Source of the DNA: Proteles cristata cristata
Taxonomy: Eukaryota > Chordata > Mammalia > Carnivora > Hyaenidae
Assembly (NCBI GenBank): GCA_017311185.1
Contig: JAESUZ010004533.1
Coordinates: forward strand, 1,397,306-1,461,305
Direction: 5' to 3'
Length of the DNA stretch: 64,000 bases
Under the pieces are notes generated by a model. That model saw only the letters and a program-made list of their open reading frames with translations. It made no database searches and was not told the origin of the DNA. Position 1 is the stretch's first letter, and the number at the start of each line of letters is the position of its first letter. The position numbers and the translations under genes were made by a program. Shown in pieces: positions 47,493-58,715 of this stretch.

Positions 47493-47510
47493 TGGAGGTC
47501 TCAGAGAGAT
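47493..47510 (+). other. Primer-binding site, tRNA-Thr-like
   Basis: TGGAGGTCTCAGAGAGAT matches the complement of a tRNA-Thr 3' end with about three mismatches. It lies eight bases after the LTR end, slightly more than usual. Another threonine or related tRNA isoacceptor is possible. Confidence 0.6.
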
Positions 47511-48161
47511 TATGGAGACCCCAGACCTCCAAATTCCTGTCTCATTCGCCTGCACCCTCCCTGGCTCCTGAAGATGTCCTGGGACCCTGGGAAACAGTCT
47601 TGTCTTTCCTGCCGCCCCCAAAACGGCCCCAGTTAATCTGTGGGAGTCACCTTTCTAAACCTCCAGAGGTAAGTCAATCTACCATCTGAATTCTGAATGC
47701 ACATGTACTTTTGTCTGGGGGATTAAGTGAAAGGCTGGATGCAGCTACCTCCCACCCCGGGGCACACCAGGGCATCGGTGTGGTCACTTCTGTAACCTGT
47801 AAACATGTTTTATGTCCACTTCTGTACCTGTTTTGTCCTGTTGTCATTGTCATTGTTTTTAATCTCATCTGTAGGAATTCTGTGAGAGGGAATGTAATAA
47901 CCCCTGGTGTGTATGTGAGTGTGAATGTGCGAGTCAGTCTGGCTTGCTTGCCGGGTTCGATTCTGAATTAGATAAAATCAGACTGAAGAGGGTGTTAACT
48001 CTCTCTGTTCCTCTGCCTAGTAGATGTGAGGGCTTCTCACTCATTCATATCCTAAGTCAACAGCTATAATTGGAGCCAACTGTGGTTAATCTATCTTGGG
48101 ACGGGGACTTTAAGGGTTTCAGGGAAATTCCTTGTCTTCTCCAGACTGACACGGACTGCCT
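47511..48161 (+). mobile_element. Untranslated leader of a class I ERV
   Basis: GC-rich leader about 650 bp long with a canonical splice donor (CAGAGGTAAGT at 47664-47674), consistent with the position of the env splice donor of gammaretrovirus-like elements. The end (48090-48160), with 'gggacggggactttaagggtttcagg', may be close to the start of gag, but no gag frame is legible. Small frames over this region (47409-47971) have no motif. The element stops at an A-run. Confidence 0.6.
47664..47674 (+). promoter_or_regulatory. Consensus 5' splice site in the ERV leader
   Basis: CAGAG|GTAAGT with GT at 47669-47670, close to an ideal U1 target. Whether it is used is unknown. Confidence 0.5.
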
Positions 48162-48180
48162 AAAAAAAAAAAAAAAGAAA
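48162..48180 (+). repeat. A-run at the ERV/SINE junction
   Basis: Fifteen A, one G and three A separate the class I leader from a 5'-truncated SINE. Confidence 0.9.
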
Positions 48181-48181
48181 C

Positions 48182-48304
48182 CTGTGCTGACTGCCAGTTT
48201 GGAGCCTGGAGCCTGTTTCAGAGTCTGTGACTCCCTCTCTCTCTGACCCTCCCCTGCTCATGCCATCTCTCTCTCTCTCCTAGAAATAAATAAAATATTT
48301 TTAA
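48182..48304 (+). mobile_element. 5'-truncated CAN/SINEC-type SINE, young subfamily
   Basis: Starts in the body at CTGTGCTGACTGCCAG, with no tRNA-like head, and runs to the CTCCTAGAAATAAA tail. Lacking the head, it has no Pol III promoter. It directly follows the A-run. Confidence 0.93.
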
Positions 48305-48318
48305 AAATTGCATTTTTT

Positions 48319-48539
48319 AGCAATAATTTGTTTATTCATTGTTGAAAGATTAAGAGAGGCAGAGCATACATGGGGGAGGGGCAGAGAGAGAGAGAGAGAG
48401 GGAGACACAGAACATGAAGCAGGCTCCAGGCTCTGAGCTGTCAGCACAGAGCCCGACACGGGGCTTTAATTCACAGATTGTGAGATCATGACCTGAGCCA
48501 AGTCAGACACTCAACCGACTGAGCCACCCAGGAGCCCCC
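48319..48539 (-). mobile_element. CAN/SINEC-type SINE
   Basis: Antisense copy inserted into the tail end of the previous SINE. The 14-bp duplication AAATTGCATTTTTT is perfect (48305-48318 and 48540-48553). Confidence 0.95.
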
Positions 48540-48553
48540 AAATTGCATTTTTT

Positions 48554-49294
48554 CTTACTCAGGTAATAGATTTTGTTAAGGTTCTAGAGAAAACCAACAG
48601 TTTTCAGGAATGAATGAAAATATTGTAGCTAATCCAGAAAAGATAATGGTGATAATGATAATTCACAAATACTAAAGAAAAATGACCAAAAGAATGGAAT
48701 TCACACTTATTAAAAAAAAAAAAGTCACAGCATGTAAATCTATTTAGTTTAAAGGAAGAAAAAAATTTTAAAAAGACTATGGACTGACTTAATTGAAGGC
48801 TACAAATAAATGAAGGATCTTACGAATACATAACTATACCCATGAAATTTAACACTACACCCAGTTGTTTCAGTTAAACACTAGAAAAAGCCATCATAGA
48901 TGATAAGAGAAATAAAAAGCCATCTTAGATGATAAGATAAATAAAAAACTGAAAGTTCTACTGAGAAAGCTTGAGGGGATCTATTCCTAGAGTTCATTAA
49001 AAAGAGAGTGACAACTCTGAGTTGGTAATTTAGTCACTTATCTGCTTCAAGGAAAATGTTAGGATCTGATGAAATTTCCTTATTTAAGAGACCAATCCAA
49101 GACCAGTCCCCAAAGAACTCTCACTTTCATATGATAAAGGGAGTAGGCAACAGAACAGTATGTTCTGTTGTTATAATGACAGATAGTGGAATATATTAAT
49201 TAGCTCAATTGTGTTGACCCTTACACAGTATATATGTACACCTTAAATATAGACAATTTTTACATGTTAATTATATCTTAATAAGGCTATTTCA
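48554..49294 (+). other. Mostly unassigned; possible L1 3' end at about 49200-49290
   Basis: 'atgtacaccttaaatatagacaattttta' followed by 'ttaattatatcttaataaggct' (49230-49285) resembles an L1M 3' terminus in sense orientation. The rest shows nothing assignable. Confidence 0.5.
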
Positions 49295-50039
49295 TATTAA
49301 ATCTGACAAAGTGTTTGATCCAGAATATATAAAGAGCTCCTTCAAATCAAAAAGGAAAGGAAAACAGATGACCTGATAAGAAAATAAACTAATAGTAGGC
49401 ACTTCAAAAATGAGGACATCCAAATTATAGGTAAGCATATGGATACGGATGTCTCATTAATTATCAGGGGAATAAAAATTTTAACAGTGAGATACAAACA
49501 GAATTGCAATAATTACAGATAGGTAAAGCAGGTAGAATTTTTACACACTGCCACCAGGAATATAAATTTGATAACCACTCTGGCATTATTTACTAAAATG
49601 GAATATGTGGTTACTGTATGACCCAGCAATTGTACTGCTAGTTATAAACCCAATGCAAATGTTAGACATATTCATGAAGATCCATAACCCAGAATATTCA
49701 TAGCAGAGCTTTTATACAGCCCTGAACTGAAAACAACCCAAGTGTTAGTGAACAGTGGAAAAGATTACCTTCTGAATTATTTGTCCATAGAATGGAATTC
49801 AATATAGCAATGAACATGAATAAACCACTACTATATTCAATAACAGGGATGAATCTTATTGAACTACTATTAGGCAAAGAAATCAGATATAAAAGAATAG
49901 TACTGTCTGGTTCAAAAGTAGACAAAACTTCTCTCTCCAGACGTTCTACCTAGTAAGGATAGTAGTTATTTTGAGTAGAAATAATGCCTACAAAGGCACA
50001 CTGGAGGACTTTTAGAGGTGTTAGTGATACTCCATTTTT
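49295..50039 (+). mobile_element. Old L1 ORF2 end, sense
   Basis: Diverged L1: 'ccagaatatataaagagctcc', 'actgccaccaggaatataaatttg', 'tgacccagcaattgtactgctag' and 'gtccatagaatggaattcaatatagcaatgaa' in L1 order. No frame survives. Confidence 0.8.
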
Positions 50040-50051
50040 AAAGTGAATACT

Positions 50052-53000
50052 ACTGGACCAGATGTACTTAACAGATATATTCAAAAACATTTCATCCTAA
50101 AGCAGTGGAATATATATTCATCTGCAGTGTGCATGAAATATTCTCAAGAATAGACCACATACTGGGACACAAATCAGCCCTCAACAACTACAAAAAGATA
50201 GAGATCATACCATGCATATTTCCAGACCCCAACCCTATGAAACTTGAAATCGACCACAAGAAAAATTTTGGAAAGATAACAAATACTTGGAGACTAAAGA
50301 ACATCCTACTAAAAAACGAATGGGCCAATCAAGAAGTTAAAGAGGAAATTAAAAATTACATGGAAGACAATGAAAATGATAACATCATAGCTCAAAACCT
50401 CTGGGACACAGCAAAGGCAGTCATAAGAGGGAAGTATATACCGATCCAGGTCTTCCTAAAGAAAGAAGAAAGGTCTCAGATACAAAACTAACTTTACACC
50501 TCAAAGAGCTGGAAAAAGAACAGTAAATAAAACCCTAACCCAGCAGAACACAGGACATAAGAAAGATTAGAGCAGAAATCAATGCTATCGAAACCAAAAA
50601 ACAGTAGAACAGGTCAATGAAACCGGAAGCTGGTTCTTTGAAAGAATTAACAAACTTGATGAACTCCTAGCCAGTTTTATCAGAAGAAGGAAAGGGCCTA
50701 AATAAACAAAATCAAGAATAAAAGAGGAAAGATCACAACCAACACAGCAGAAATAAAAACAATAATAAGAGAATATTATGAACAATTATTGCCAATAAAA
50801 TGGTCAATCTGGAAGAAATGGACAAATTCCTAAAAACATTAACTACCAAAACTGAGACAGGAAGAAATAGAAAATCTGATCAGATCCATAACCAGTAAAG
50901 AAATCGAATTAGTAATCAAAAACCTCCCAAAATCAAGAGTCCAAGGCCAGATGGCTTTCCAGGGGACTTCAACCAAACATTTAAAGAAGAGTTAACATCT
51001 ACTCTCTTGAAGCTGTTCCAAAAAATAGAAATGGAAGGCAAACTTCCAAACTTTTTCTATTAAGCCAAGAATCACCTTGATTCCAAAACCAACAAAGACC
51101 CTACTAAGAAAGAGAACTATAAACCAATCTCCCTGATAGATGCAAAAGTCCTCAACAAGATATTAGCCAACTGGATCCAACAATACATCAAAAAAATTAT
51201 TCACCACGACCAAGTGGGATTTATACCTGGGATCCAAGGCTGGTTCAATATCCACAAAACAATCAATGTGATTCATCACATTACTAAAAGAAAGGACAAG
51301 AACCACATGATCCTCTCAATAGATTCAGAGAAAGCATTTGACAAAATACAGCATTCTTCCTTGATAAAAACCCTTAAGAAAGTAGGGATAGAAGGATCAT
51401 ACCTTGAGATCATAAAAGCCATATATGAGATACACAACACTAATATCATCCTCAATGGGGAAACACTGAGAGCTTTCCCCCTAAATTCAGGAATAAGACG
51501 GAGATGTCCACTCTCACCACTGTTATTCAACATAGTATAGGAAGTCTTAGCCTTAGCAATCAGACAACACAAAGAAATAAAAGGCATCCAAATTGGGTAG
51601 GAGGTCAAACTTTCACTCTTTGCAGATGACCTGATACTCTATACTGAAAACCCAGAAGATTCCACCAAAAAACTGCTATAACTGATCCATGAATTCAGCA
51701 AAGTGGCAGGATATAAAATCAATGCAGACATCAGTTGCATTCTTATACACCAACAATGAAGCAACAGAAAGAGAAATCAAGGAATGATCCCATTTACAAC
51801 TGCACCTAAATCCATAAAATAGCTAGGAATAAATCTGACCAAAAAGGTAAAAAATCTCTACACTGAAAACTATAGAAACTTTATGAAAGAAATTGAAGAA
51901 GACACCCACAAAAAAGGAAAAATATTCCATGCTCCTGGATAGGAAGAACACATATTGTTAAAATGTCAATACCACCGAAAGCAAGCTACATATTCAATGC
52001 AATTCCTATCAAAATAACACGAGCATTCTTCAAAGAGCTAGAATAAACAATCCTAAAATCTGTATGGAACCAGAAAAGACCCCGAATAGCCAAAGCACTC
52101 TTGAAAAAGAAAACCAAAGCAGAAGGCCTCACAATCCCACACTTCAAGCTGTATTACAAAGCTGTAATCATCAAGACAGTATGGTACTGGCACAAGAACA
52201 GATACTCAGATCAATGGAAAAGAATAGGGAGCCCAGAAATGGACCCACAAACATATGGCCAATCCATCTTTGACAAAGCAGGAAAGAATATTCAATGAAA
52301 TAAAGACAGTCTCTTCAGCAAGTGGTGCTGGGAAAACTGGACAGCAGCATGCAGAAAAATGAACCTGGACCACTTTCTTACACCATATGTAAACATAAGC
52401 TCAAAATGGATGAAAGACCTACATTAAAACAGGAAGCCATCAAAATCCTTGAGGAGAAAGCAGTCAAGAACCTCTTTGACACTGGCTGTAGCAACTTCTG
52501 ACTCAACACATCTCTGGAGGCAAGGGTAACAAAAGGAAAAATGAACTATTGGGACCTCCTCAAAATACAAAGCTTCTGCACAGTGAAGGAAACAATCAAC
52601 AAAACTAAAAGGCAACCAACGGAATGGTAGAAGATATTTGTAAACAACATATCAGATAAAGGGTTGGTATCCAAAATCTATAAAGAACTTATCAAACTCA
52701 TCACCAAAAAAACAAATAATCGAGTGAAGAATGGGCTAACAGACATTTCTCCAAAGAAGACATCCAGGTGGCCAATGGACACATAAAAAAATGCTCAACA
52801 TCACTCATCATCAGGAAAATACAAATCAAAATCACAATGAGATACCACCTTAAACCCATCAGAATGGCTAACATTAACATCTCAGGCAACAACAGATGCT
52901 AGAGAATGCAGAGAAAGAGGATCTCTTTTGCACTGCTGGTGGGAATGCAAACTGGTAGAGCAACTCTGGAAAACAGTTTGGAGATTCCTCAAAAAATTAA

Positions 53001-53594
53001 AAATAGAACTACCCTATGACCCAGCAATTGCACTACTAGATATTTATCCAAGGGATACAGGTGTGCTGTTTCAAAGGGACACATGCACCCTAATGTTTAT
53101 AGCAGCACTATCAACAATAGTCGAAGTATGGAAAAATTTGAAAAGTCCATTATTGAATGAATGGATAAGAAGATGTGGTATATATATATAGGACTGAGCA
53201 TCACTTGGCAATCAAAAATAATGAAACTTACCATTTGAAACTACGTGGATGGAACTATAGGGTATCATGCTAAGTGAAATTAGTCAGCCACAGAAAGACA
53301 AATATATGACTTCACTCATATGAGAACTTTAAGATACAAAACAGATGAACATAAGTGAAGGGAAGCAAAAATAATATAAGAACAGGAAGGGGAACAAGAC
53401 ATAATAGACTGTTAAATATAAAGAATAAACAGAGGGTTACTGGAGGAGATGTGGGAGGGGGGTTGGGCTAACTGGGTAAGGGGCATTAAGGAATCAACTC
53501 TTGAAATCATTGTTGAACTATATGCCCACTAATTTGGATGTAAATTTAGAAAATGAATAAAAAAATAAAATAAATTTAAAATAAATTTAAAAAT
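50052..53594 (+). mobile_element. 5'-truncated L1, ORF2 decayed, with target-site duplication
   Basis: A sense L1 of 3.5 kb starting inside the ORF2 endonuclease domain. Target-site duplication AAAGTGAAT(A/G)CT at 50040-50051 and 53595-53606. Open pieces include the endonuclease end (50105-50491), the reverse transcriptase (51214-51540, with '[20 protein letters not shown]'), the catalytic FADD box at about 51619-51630 and C-terminal pieces (52064-52298, 52928-53191). ORF1, the 5' UTR and most of the endonuclease are missing, and several stops and shifts break the rest. It ends in an A-rich tail after a carnivore-type 3' UTR. It cannot move on its own. Confidence 0.95.
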
Positions 53595-53606
53595 AAAGTG
53601 AATGCT

Positions 53607-54314
53607 GATTACACAGTGATATCCACATTATGAAAATTAACTGAGTTTACATATATGAATATATATATGACACTTATCTGTAAGCATGTTATGATTTGTT
53701 AGATGGTAGGGGTCTTCATTTGTTTCACACACAAGATTCAATAGGTAAGATTATTCCAGCTGTGTCTAAGTTATTTTAATAATTAAATCCAATCAACACA
53801 TAAATATAGAAAACTCAGAACATGGAATAGAATATTTTTAAAAATCTGCTTAATATCATCGGTACAATTCCCTGGCATCTGGATCCTGAACAGTTTGAGA
53901 TCCTCTGATCTTGTTCTCTTGTTTATTGGTCTCTCATTGTTATTGTCGTATGTGGTTGACTCTATACTAGTGTCTCCAGTTCTTCAAGCCATTCTTACTA
54001 AAATGGATCCTGTTTATGCAGTTTTTCAATAGTAGGGTAGAGAATTTATTAATGGATTTTGCTTCCTTTCCATATGCTTTATATAATTCTGTCATGAACC
54101 ACATATCAGAATTCCTGTGCTTTAATTTTCTTTAACCTCTGGGATGGGTGGTTGAGAAGAAAATGTAAATTCCTACTGGTGAAAAACAAAACAAAACGAA
54201 ACAAAACACTTCATGTTTGGAAGTGAGAATGAACACATATCTCTATTTTGTCCATTATGGCTAAGTTATGTCCATGTATGCCTAAGCAATAATCTTTTTC
54301 TTTTAATTTTTCAT
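53607..54314. other. No recognisable feature
   Basis: AT-rich. A small (AAAAC)n-like stretch lies at 54183-54208. Confidence 0.5.
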
Positions 54315-55315
54315 TTTCATTCTTCTGTGTGTTGCTGTCCCATTTTCCCAGCACCATTTGCTAAAGATACTGGATATTCTTTCCTGCTTTGTTGAAGATT
54401 AGTTGGCTATATATTTTGGGTCCATTTCTGGGTTCTCTATTCTATTCCATTGATCTATGTATCTATTTTTGTGTCAATACCATACTGTTTTGATTACGGC
54501 TTTGTAATACAAGTTAAAGTCTGAAATTGTGATGTCTCCAGCTTTGGTTTTCTTTTTCAATATTACTTTGGCTATTTGGGGTCTTTTGTGGTTCCATGTA
54601 AATTTTAGGATTGTTTGTTCTAGTTCTGTGATGAATGCTGGTGCTATTTTGATTGGGATTGCATTGAATGTGTAGATTGCTTTGGGTAGTAGTGACATTT
54701 TAACAATATTTGTTCTTCTAATCCATGAGCACGGAATGTTTTTCTATTTCTTTGTGTCTTCTTTAATTTCTTTCATGAAGTTTCTATAGTTTTCAGAGTA
54801 GAGATTCTTTTTATCTCTTTGGTTATCTAGAAAATATATTCCTAGATATTTTATGGTTTTAGGTGAAATTGTAAATGGGACCAATGCCCTGATATCTCTT
54901 TTTGTTGTTTCATTATTGATGTATAGAAATTAAACCAATTTCTGTACATTGATTTTATATCCTGTGACTTTAGTGAATTCCTGGATTAGCTCTCACAGTT
55001 TTTTGATGGAATCTTTCAGGTTTTTCACATAGAGTATCATGCCATCTGTGAAGAGTGAAAGTTTGGCTTCTTTTTTGCCAATTTGGAATGCCTTTTATTT
55101 TGTTGTGTTGTCTGATTGCTGAGGCTAAGACTCCCAACACTATGTTAAACAACAGTGGTGAGAGTGGACAGCCCTGTCATGTTCCTGATCTCAGGGGGAA
55201 AGCTCCCAGTTTTTCCCCATTGAGGATGATATTTGCTTCATATATGGCTTTTATGATGTTAATGTATGTTCCAACATTTTACTTTGTTGATTCAATAAGG
55301 ACCCAGTAAATGAAG
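54315..55315 (-). mobile_element. L1 ORF2 internal fragment, antisense
   Basis: Minus-strand reverse transcriptase and downstream region: frame 54474-54698 reads '[20 protein letters not shown]', and 55055-55309 is the antisense of the palm region. The piece has neither a 3' end nor a 5' end and no visible duplication. It is cut off at both sides, which suggests an inverted or rearranged L1. Confidence 0.9.
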
Positions 55316-58313
55316 AATACTAGATCTTATGCCTCCAGGTTTTTATTCTGCCTCTGTTTTAGAAAATTCCATACCTGAATTCTGTGATGTATATCTCTGT
55401 GGTCTGTATCTAAATCCGTTTTTATCCTTCTAAAATTCTAACTGTAGGTTTTATTATTAAAAAAAAAAAACAGTCATAATCACCTCTCTTATGCTTAATA
55501 AGTACTTGATTTCCTTACTTTCCCTTTTCTGAGGTCTGTTTGTTTGATATTTCTTTCAAATGAATGTCCTTCTGTTACCTACAGGTCATTTTTCTCGTAT
55601 CTATAGAACTTTGCATGTGCTGGTAGCTTTATCTAGACTCTCCTCCTTGTCAGATAAAGGAATTCTTACTAATTCTTCAAGGTATAGTTTATAATCCACT
55701 TGTCTCTTGGATTGTCAGTCACACAGTCTTGCATGCCATCACTAGAGCTTTCACCTCATTGTGTTTTGACTGTGTTTACTTATCTTTCTCACAAACTGGA
55801 TTCCTCGAGATCCTCATGAACAGGGATTTTGCCTTTTTATTATATCCTTTCCTAATTACCTCACACAGAGGCACAGTAATAGAGCCAAACTACACAGTCA
55901 GGCATGTGTGTTGACTGTCTATATCATACATTATAGATCTTATTATTTTTTTTTTGGTGACAAACTAGCATGACAAAATATGACCCACAATCATCTGAGT
56001 TTTTGTTCTATTGTCCCTGTGAGCAATATAGGTACACATGTTTGTGTGTGCACACACATATTTTATTTTATTATTTTGACCTTGAGGGAAACATTATATG
56101 AAAAGTGGAATAATGAATATCTGTTTTCTAAAAATATGTTGAAATAATATACAACATTCTTGAGTGGAAGAAAATTTGGAAGTCACCTGCCCCTACCTAT
56201 CTTTTCATCTCAAATAATGTCTTTCAGTATTTATTCAAGAAAAAAATTATATATTGGTTGCCTAAGCAGCTGCAGAAACACATTCCAACTGTTTCAGGAA
56301 AAAATACAGCACCATATGCTTAAGAAACAAAAGGGAAATCATCCTGAATTAATATATAATGAAGGAAATGGTAATTATTTGATCCAAAGGTTTCCTGAAA
56401 CTCACAGTTCTAATGTCTTTTGGAACTGCTTCATGCTGAGAACAGTACATACAAAAAAGAATGTGAAATGAAGCCATGTTGAGGGCTCTGGGGTTTACAA
56501 AAAGTTACTGTTCCTTTTAAGAATGATCAAACCAAATGCTTTGTTCTCCAGCTTCAGTGGCCAGCTCATGCTCAGTTGTTTTTCAGTTGGCTGTATTATC
56601 AGAAACATTATGGAGAGAACCAAATGCATCAGTCATAACTGTATGTAGCTCCTAAAATAGAGAGGGGAAGCATCACTGAATATTTCTTAGCTGAATATTG
56701 TCATAAGAGGTAAATGAGGTTTCAATCCTCTAAGCAAATATAATCCTTCTTTAAAGACATATTAGCTTTTCTTACAGAAGCCTGGTTAGTCATTTCACTC
56801 AGTCTTTATTTTCAAATATCCTGCAATAGAAGTCAATTAGGTTGATTTTCTTACTTGACAGCAATAGATGACAGAGTAGATGTCCTTGGGCATATTCCAA
56901 AGGCTCTTAAAATCATATTCTAGCTTAGTGACATAAAATCATTTTGATTTTAGTTGAAGAGCCAAAAATGATACCGATGTAAGTAGTTCATTAAATATAA
57001 CTGGTCCAGAAGCTAATCCTTCATATTACTGGTCTGAGGACTTAGGAAGTACTTTGGGTCAAAACCCTTCAAGCCATGTTTAACTTTAGAAGAAAATATA
57101 CTTAATTACTTCTTGCTTAAATAAGTGTTCCTTAATTTGTTTTCCACTGATAATGCCTAAGTAGTCCTAAAGCTAAAAAAAAAAAAAGAAAGAAAGAAAA
57201 AAAAAACCAGATATAAATTGGATGCTTTTTCTAGGTGAACTGAAAGTATTATAGTAAAATATTTTTGTATCAAGAACATCCTAAACCAAACCAAATTCAA
57301 ATTATAACTACTCCTAAAATAGCAGCTTTCAGCCTATCTTTTTCTTGAAACACTTCCTGATGACCCAGTCCTCATTAAACAATCATTTTTGTGTGTTAAC
57401 ATATCTATTATTGCTTTTACATCTTAATACTATGCAGTTTAAATAATTCAACAACTTCATCATATCTGAGAAGCTTTTTCTGAAATCAGTTTTATATTGA
57501 ATTGTCTCTAGGAGACCCTCTGCTCCCCAGCATTTAGCAAAATTCAGGATGTAGATCTATATTTTACAACTTGATGGAATCTTTATTCTCTTTATGTGAA
57601 AAAAATGTTTAATTCAAGCTATCAATCAATTTCCTACTGCACAAGAACAGTAGATGAATGGGAGACTTCCAGTTCACCAACTTCCAAAGAGCATTTTAGA
57701 GAGGCTGAAGCTTCATTCTAGCTACTGTTTCAAAATTATCAGAGATATGAATTACCACATCACCTTGACTAAGAATCTCAGCTTATACTCTGAAATATTC
57801 ATTATCATTTTATCACTGCTATGAATGAAAGCTTTCTCATAAACATAATTACATTTTCATGGCCATCTAAAAAATATATTCACTACTGTTAGAAAATCAT
57901 AGTTCAAAGTATTCAGAAAACATGTTCTGGCAAATTAAGTTATGATCTACATATGGTGGAATCCTCATTTAAAGAAAACAATATTAGGCAGAGTTAACTT
58001 TGAGATTTGATAGCTGTGCTTCAGTGACAGAGATCTATGGTAAAAACGGACCCAGTCATTACAGCCATGACTTATGAGCTTGGGGAAAGCTTGGTGCAAA
58101 GTATAACTTCTTATTCAATACTTTGGAGGTATAAAACACTATCTTAAGTCCTGGGGGAACTCTAGCTATTCACCATGCATGACACATACTTAACATCAGC
58201 ATATTGAGGCTAAGACTAATACAACTGATAAAATTTACAAGGGAAACTGCAAAAACCTCATGATTTTCAGCGATTGTTAATGTCGGTGATCAAGCAGTTT
58301 GCACTGTAACAGC
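55316..58313. other. No recognisable feature
   Basis: Three kb without an assignable gene or large repeat. The 103-codon plus-strand frame at 56160-56471 is the longest and shows no domain. A poly(A)/(GAAA) tract lies at about 57175-57205. Confidence 0.5.
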
Positions 58314-58329
58314 TGTAAATATTTTTTTT

Positions 58330-58544
58330 AATGTTTTTTTTTTTTAATTTTTATTTCTAGGAGAGAGAGAGACAGCGTGAGCAGGGGAGGGTCAGAGAGA
58401 GAGGGAGTCACAGACTGAAACAGGCTCCAGGCTCTGAGCTGGCAGCTAGCACAGAGCCCGACACGGGACTCGAACCCACGAACCGCGAGATCATGACCTA
58501 AGCGAAAGTCGGACGCTTAACCGACTAAGCCACCCAGGCGCCCC
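58330..58544 (-). mobile_element. CAN/SINEC-type SINE, young subfamily, full length
   Basis: Antisense, with the TTCTAGGAGAGAG tail junction and intact CpG-rich head (CACCCAGGCGCCCC). The 16-bp duplication TGTAAATATTTTTTTT is perfect (58314-58329 and 58545-58560). Confidence 0.96.
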
Positions 58545-58624
58545 TGTAAATATTTTTTTTTGTCAAGTCTCCACCAAGAATTCAAAGACATATTTCTAAT
58601 TCATACCTGGTTTGTAGTTGTGGG

Positions 58625-58715
58625 TTATTCTAAACTAGCTATGTGTTCTTAAACAAGTTTCTTAGGCTACCTGGACTTCAGTTGAATAAATATTAAAATT
58701 AGGCAATCTCCCAGT
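58625..58715 (+). mobile_element. MIR SINE remnant
   Basis: 'agctatgtgttcttaaacaagtttcttaggctacctggacttcag' resembles the MIR segment that reads 'gtgaccttgggcaagt.acttaacctctctg.gcctcag'. Short and diverged. Confidence 0.55.

Noticed and set aside
47409..47971. Several small frames in the class I ERV leader
   Set aside because: They overlap in different frames with no gag-like or other domain, and a leader is expected to be non-coding.
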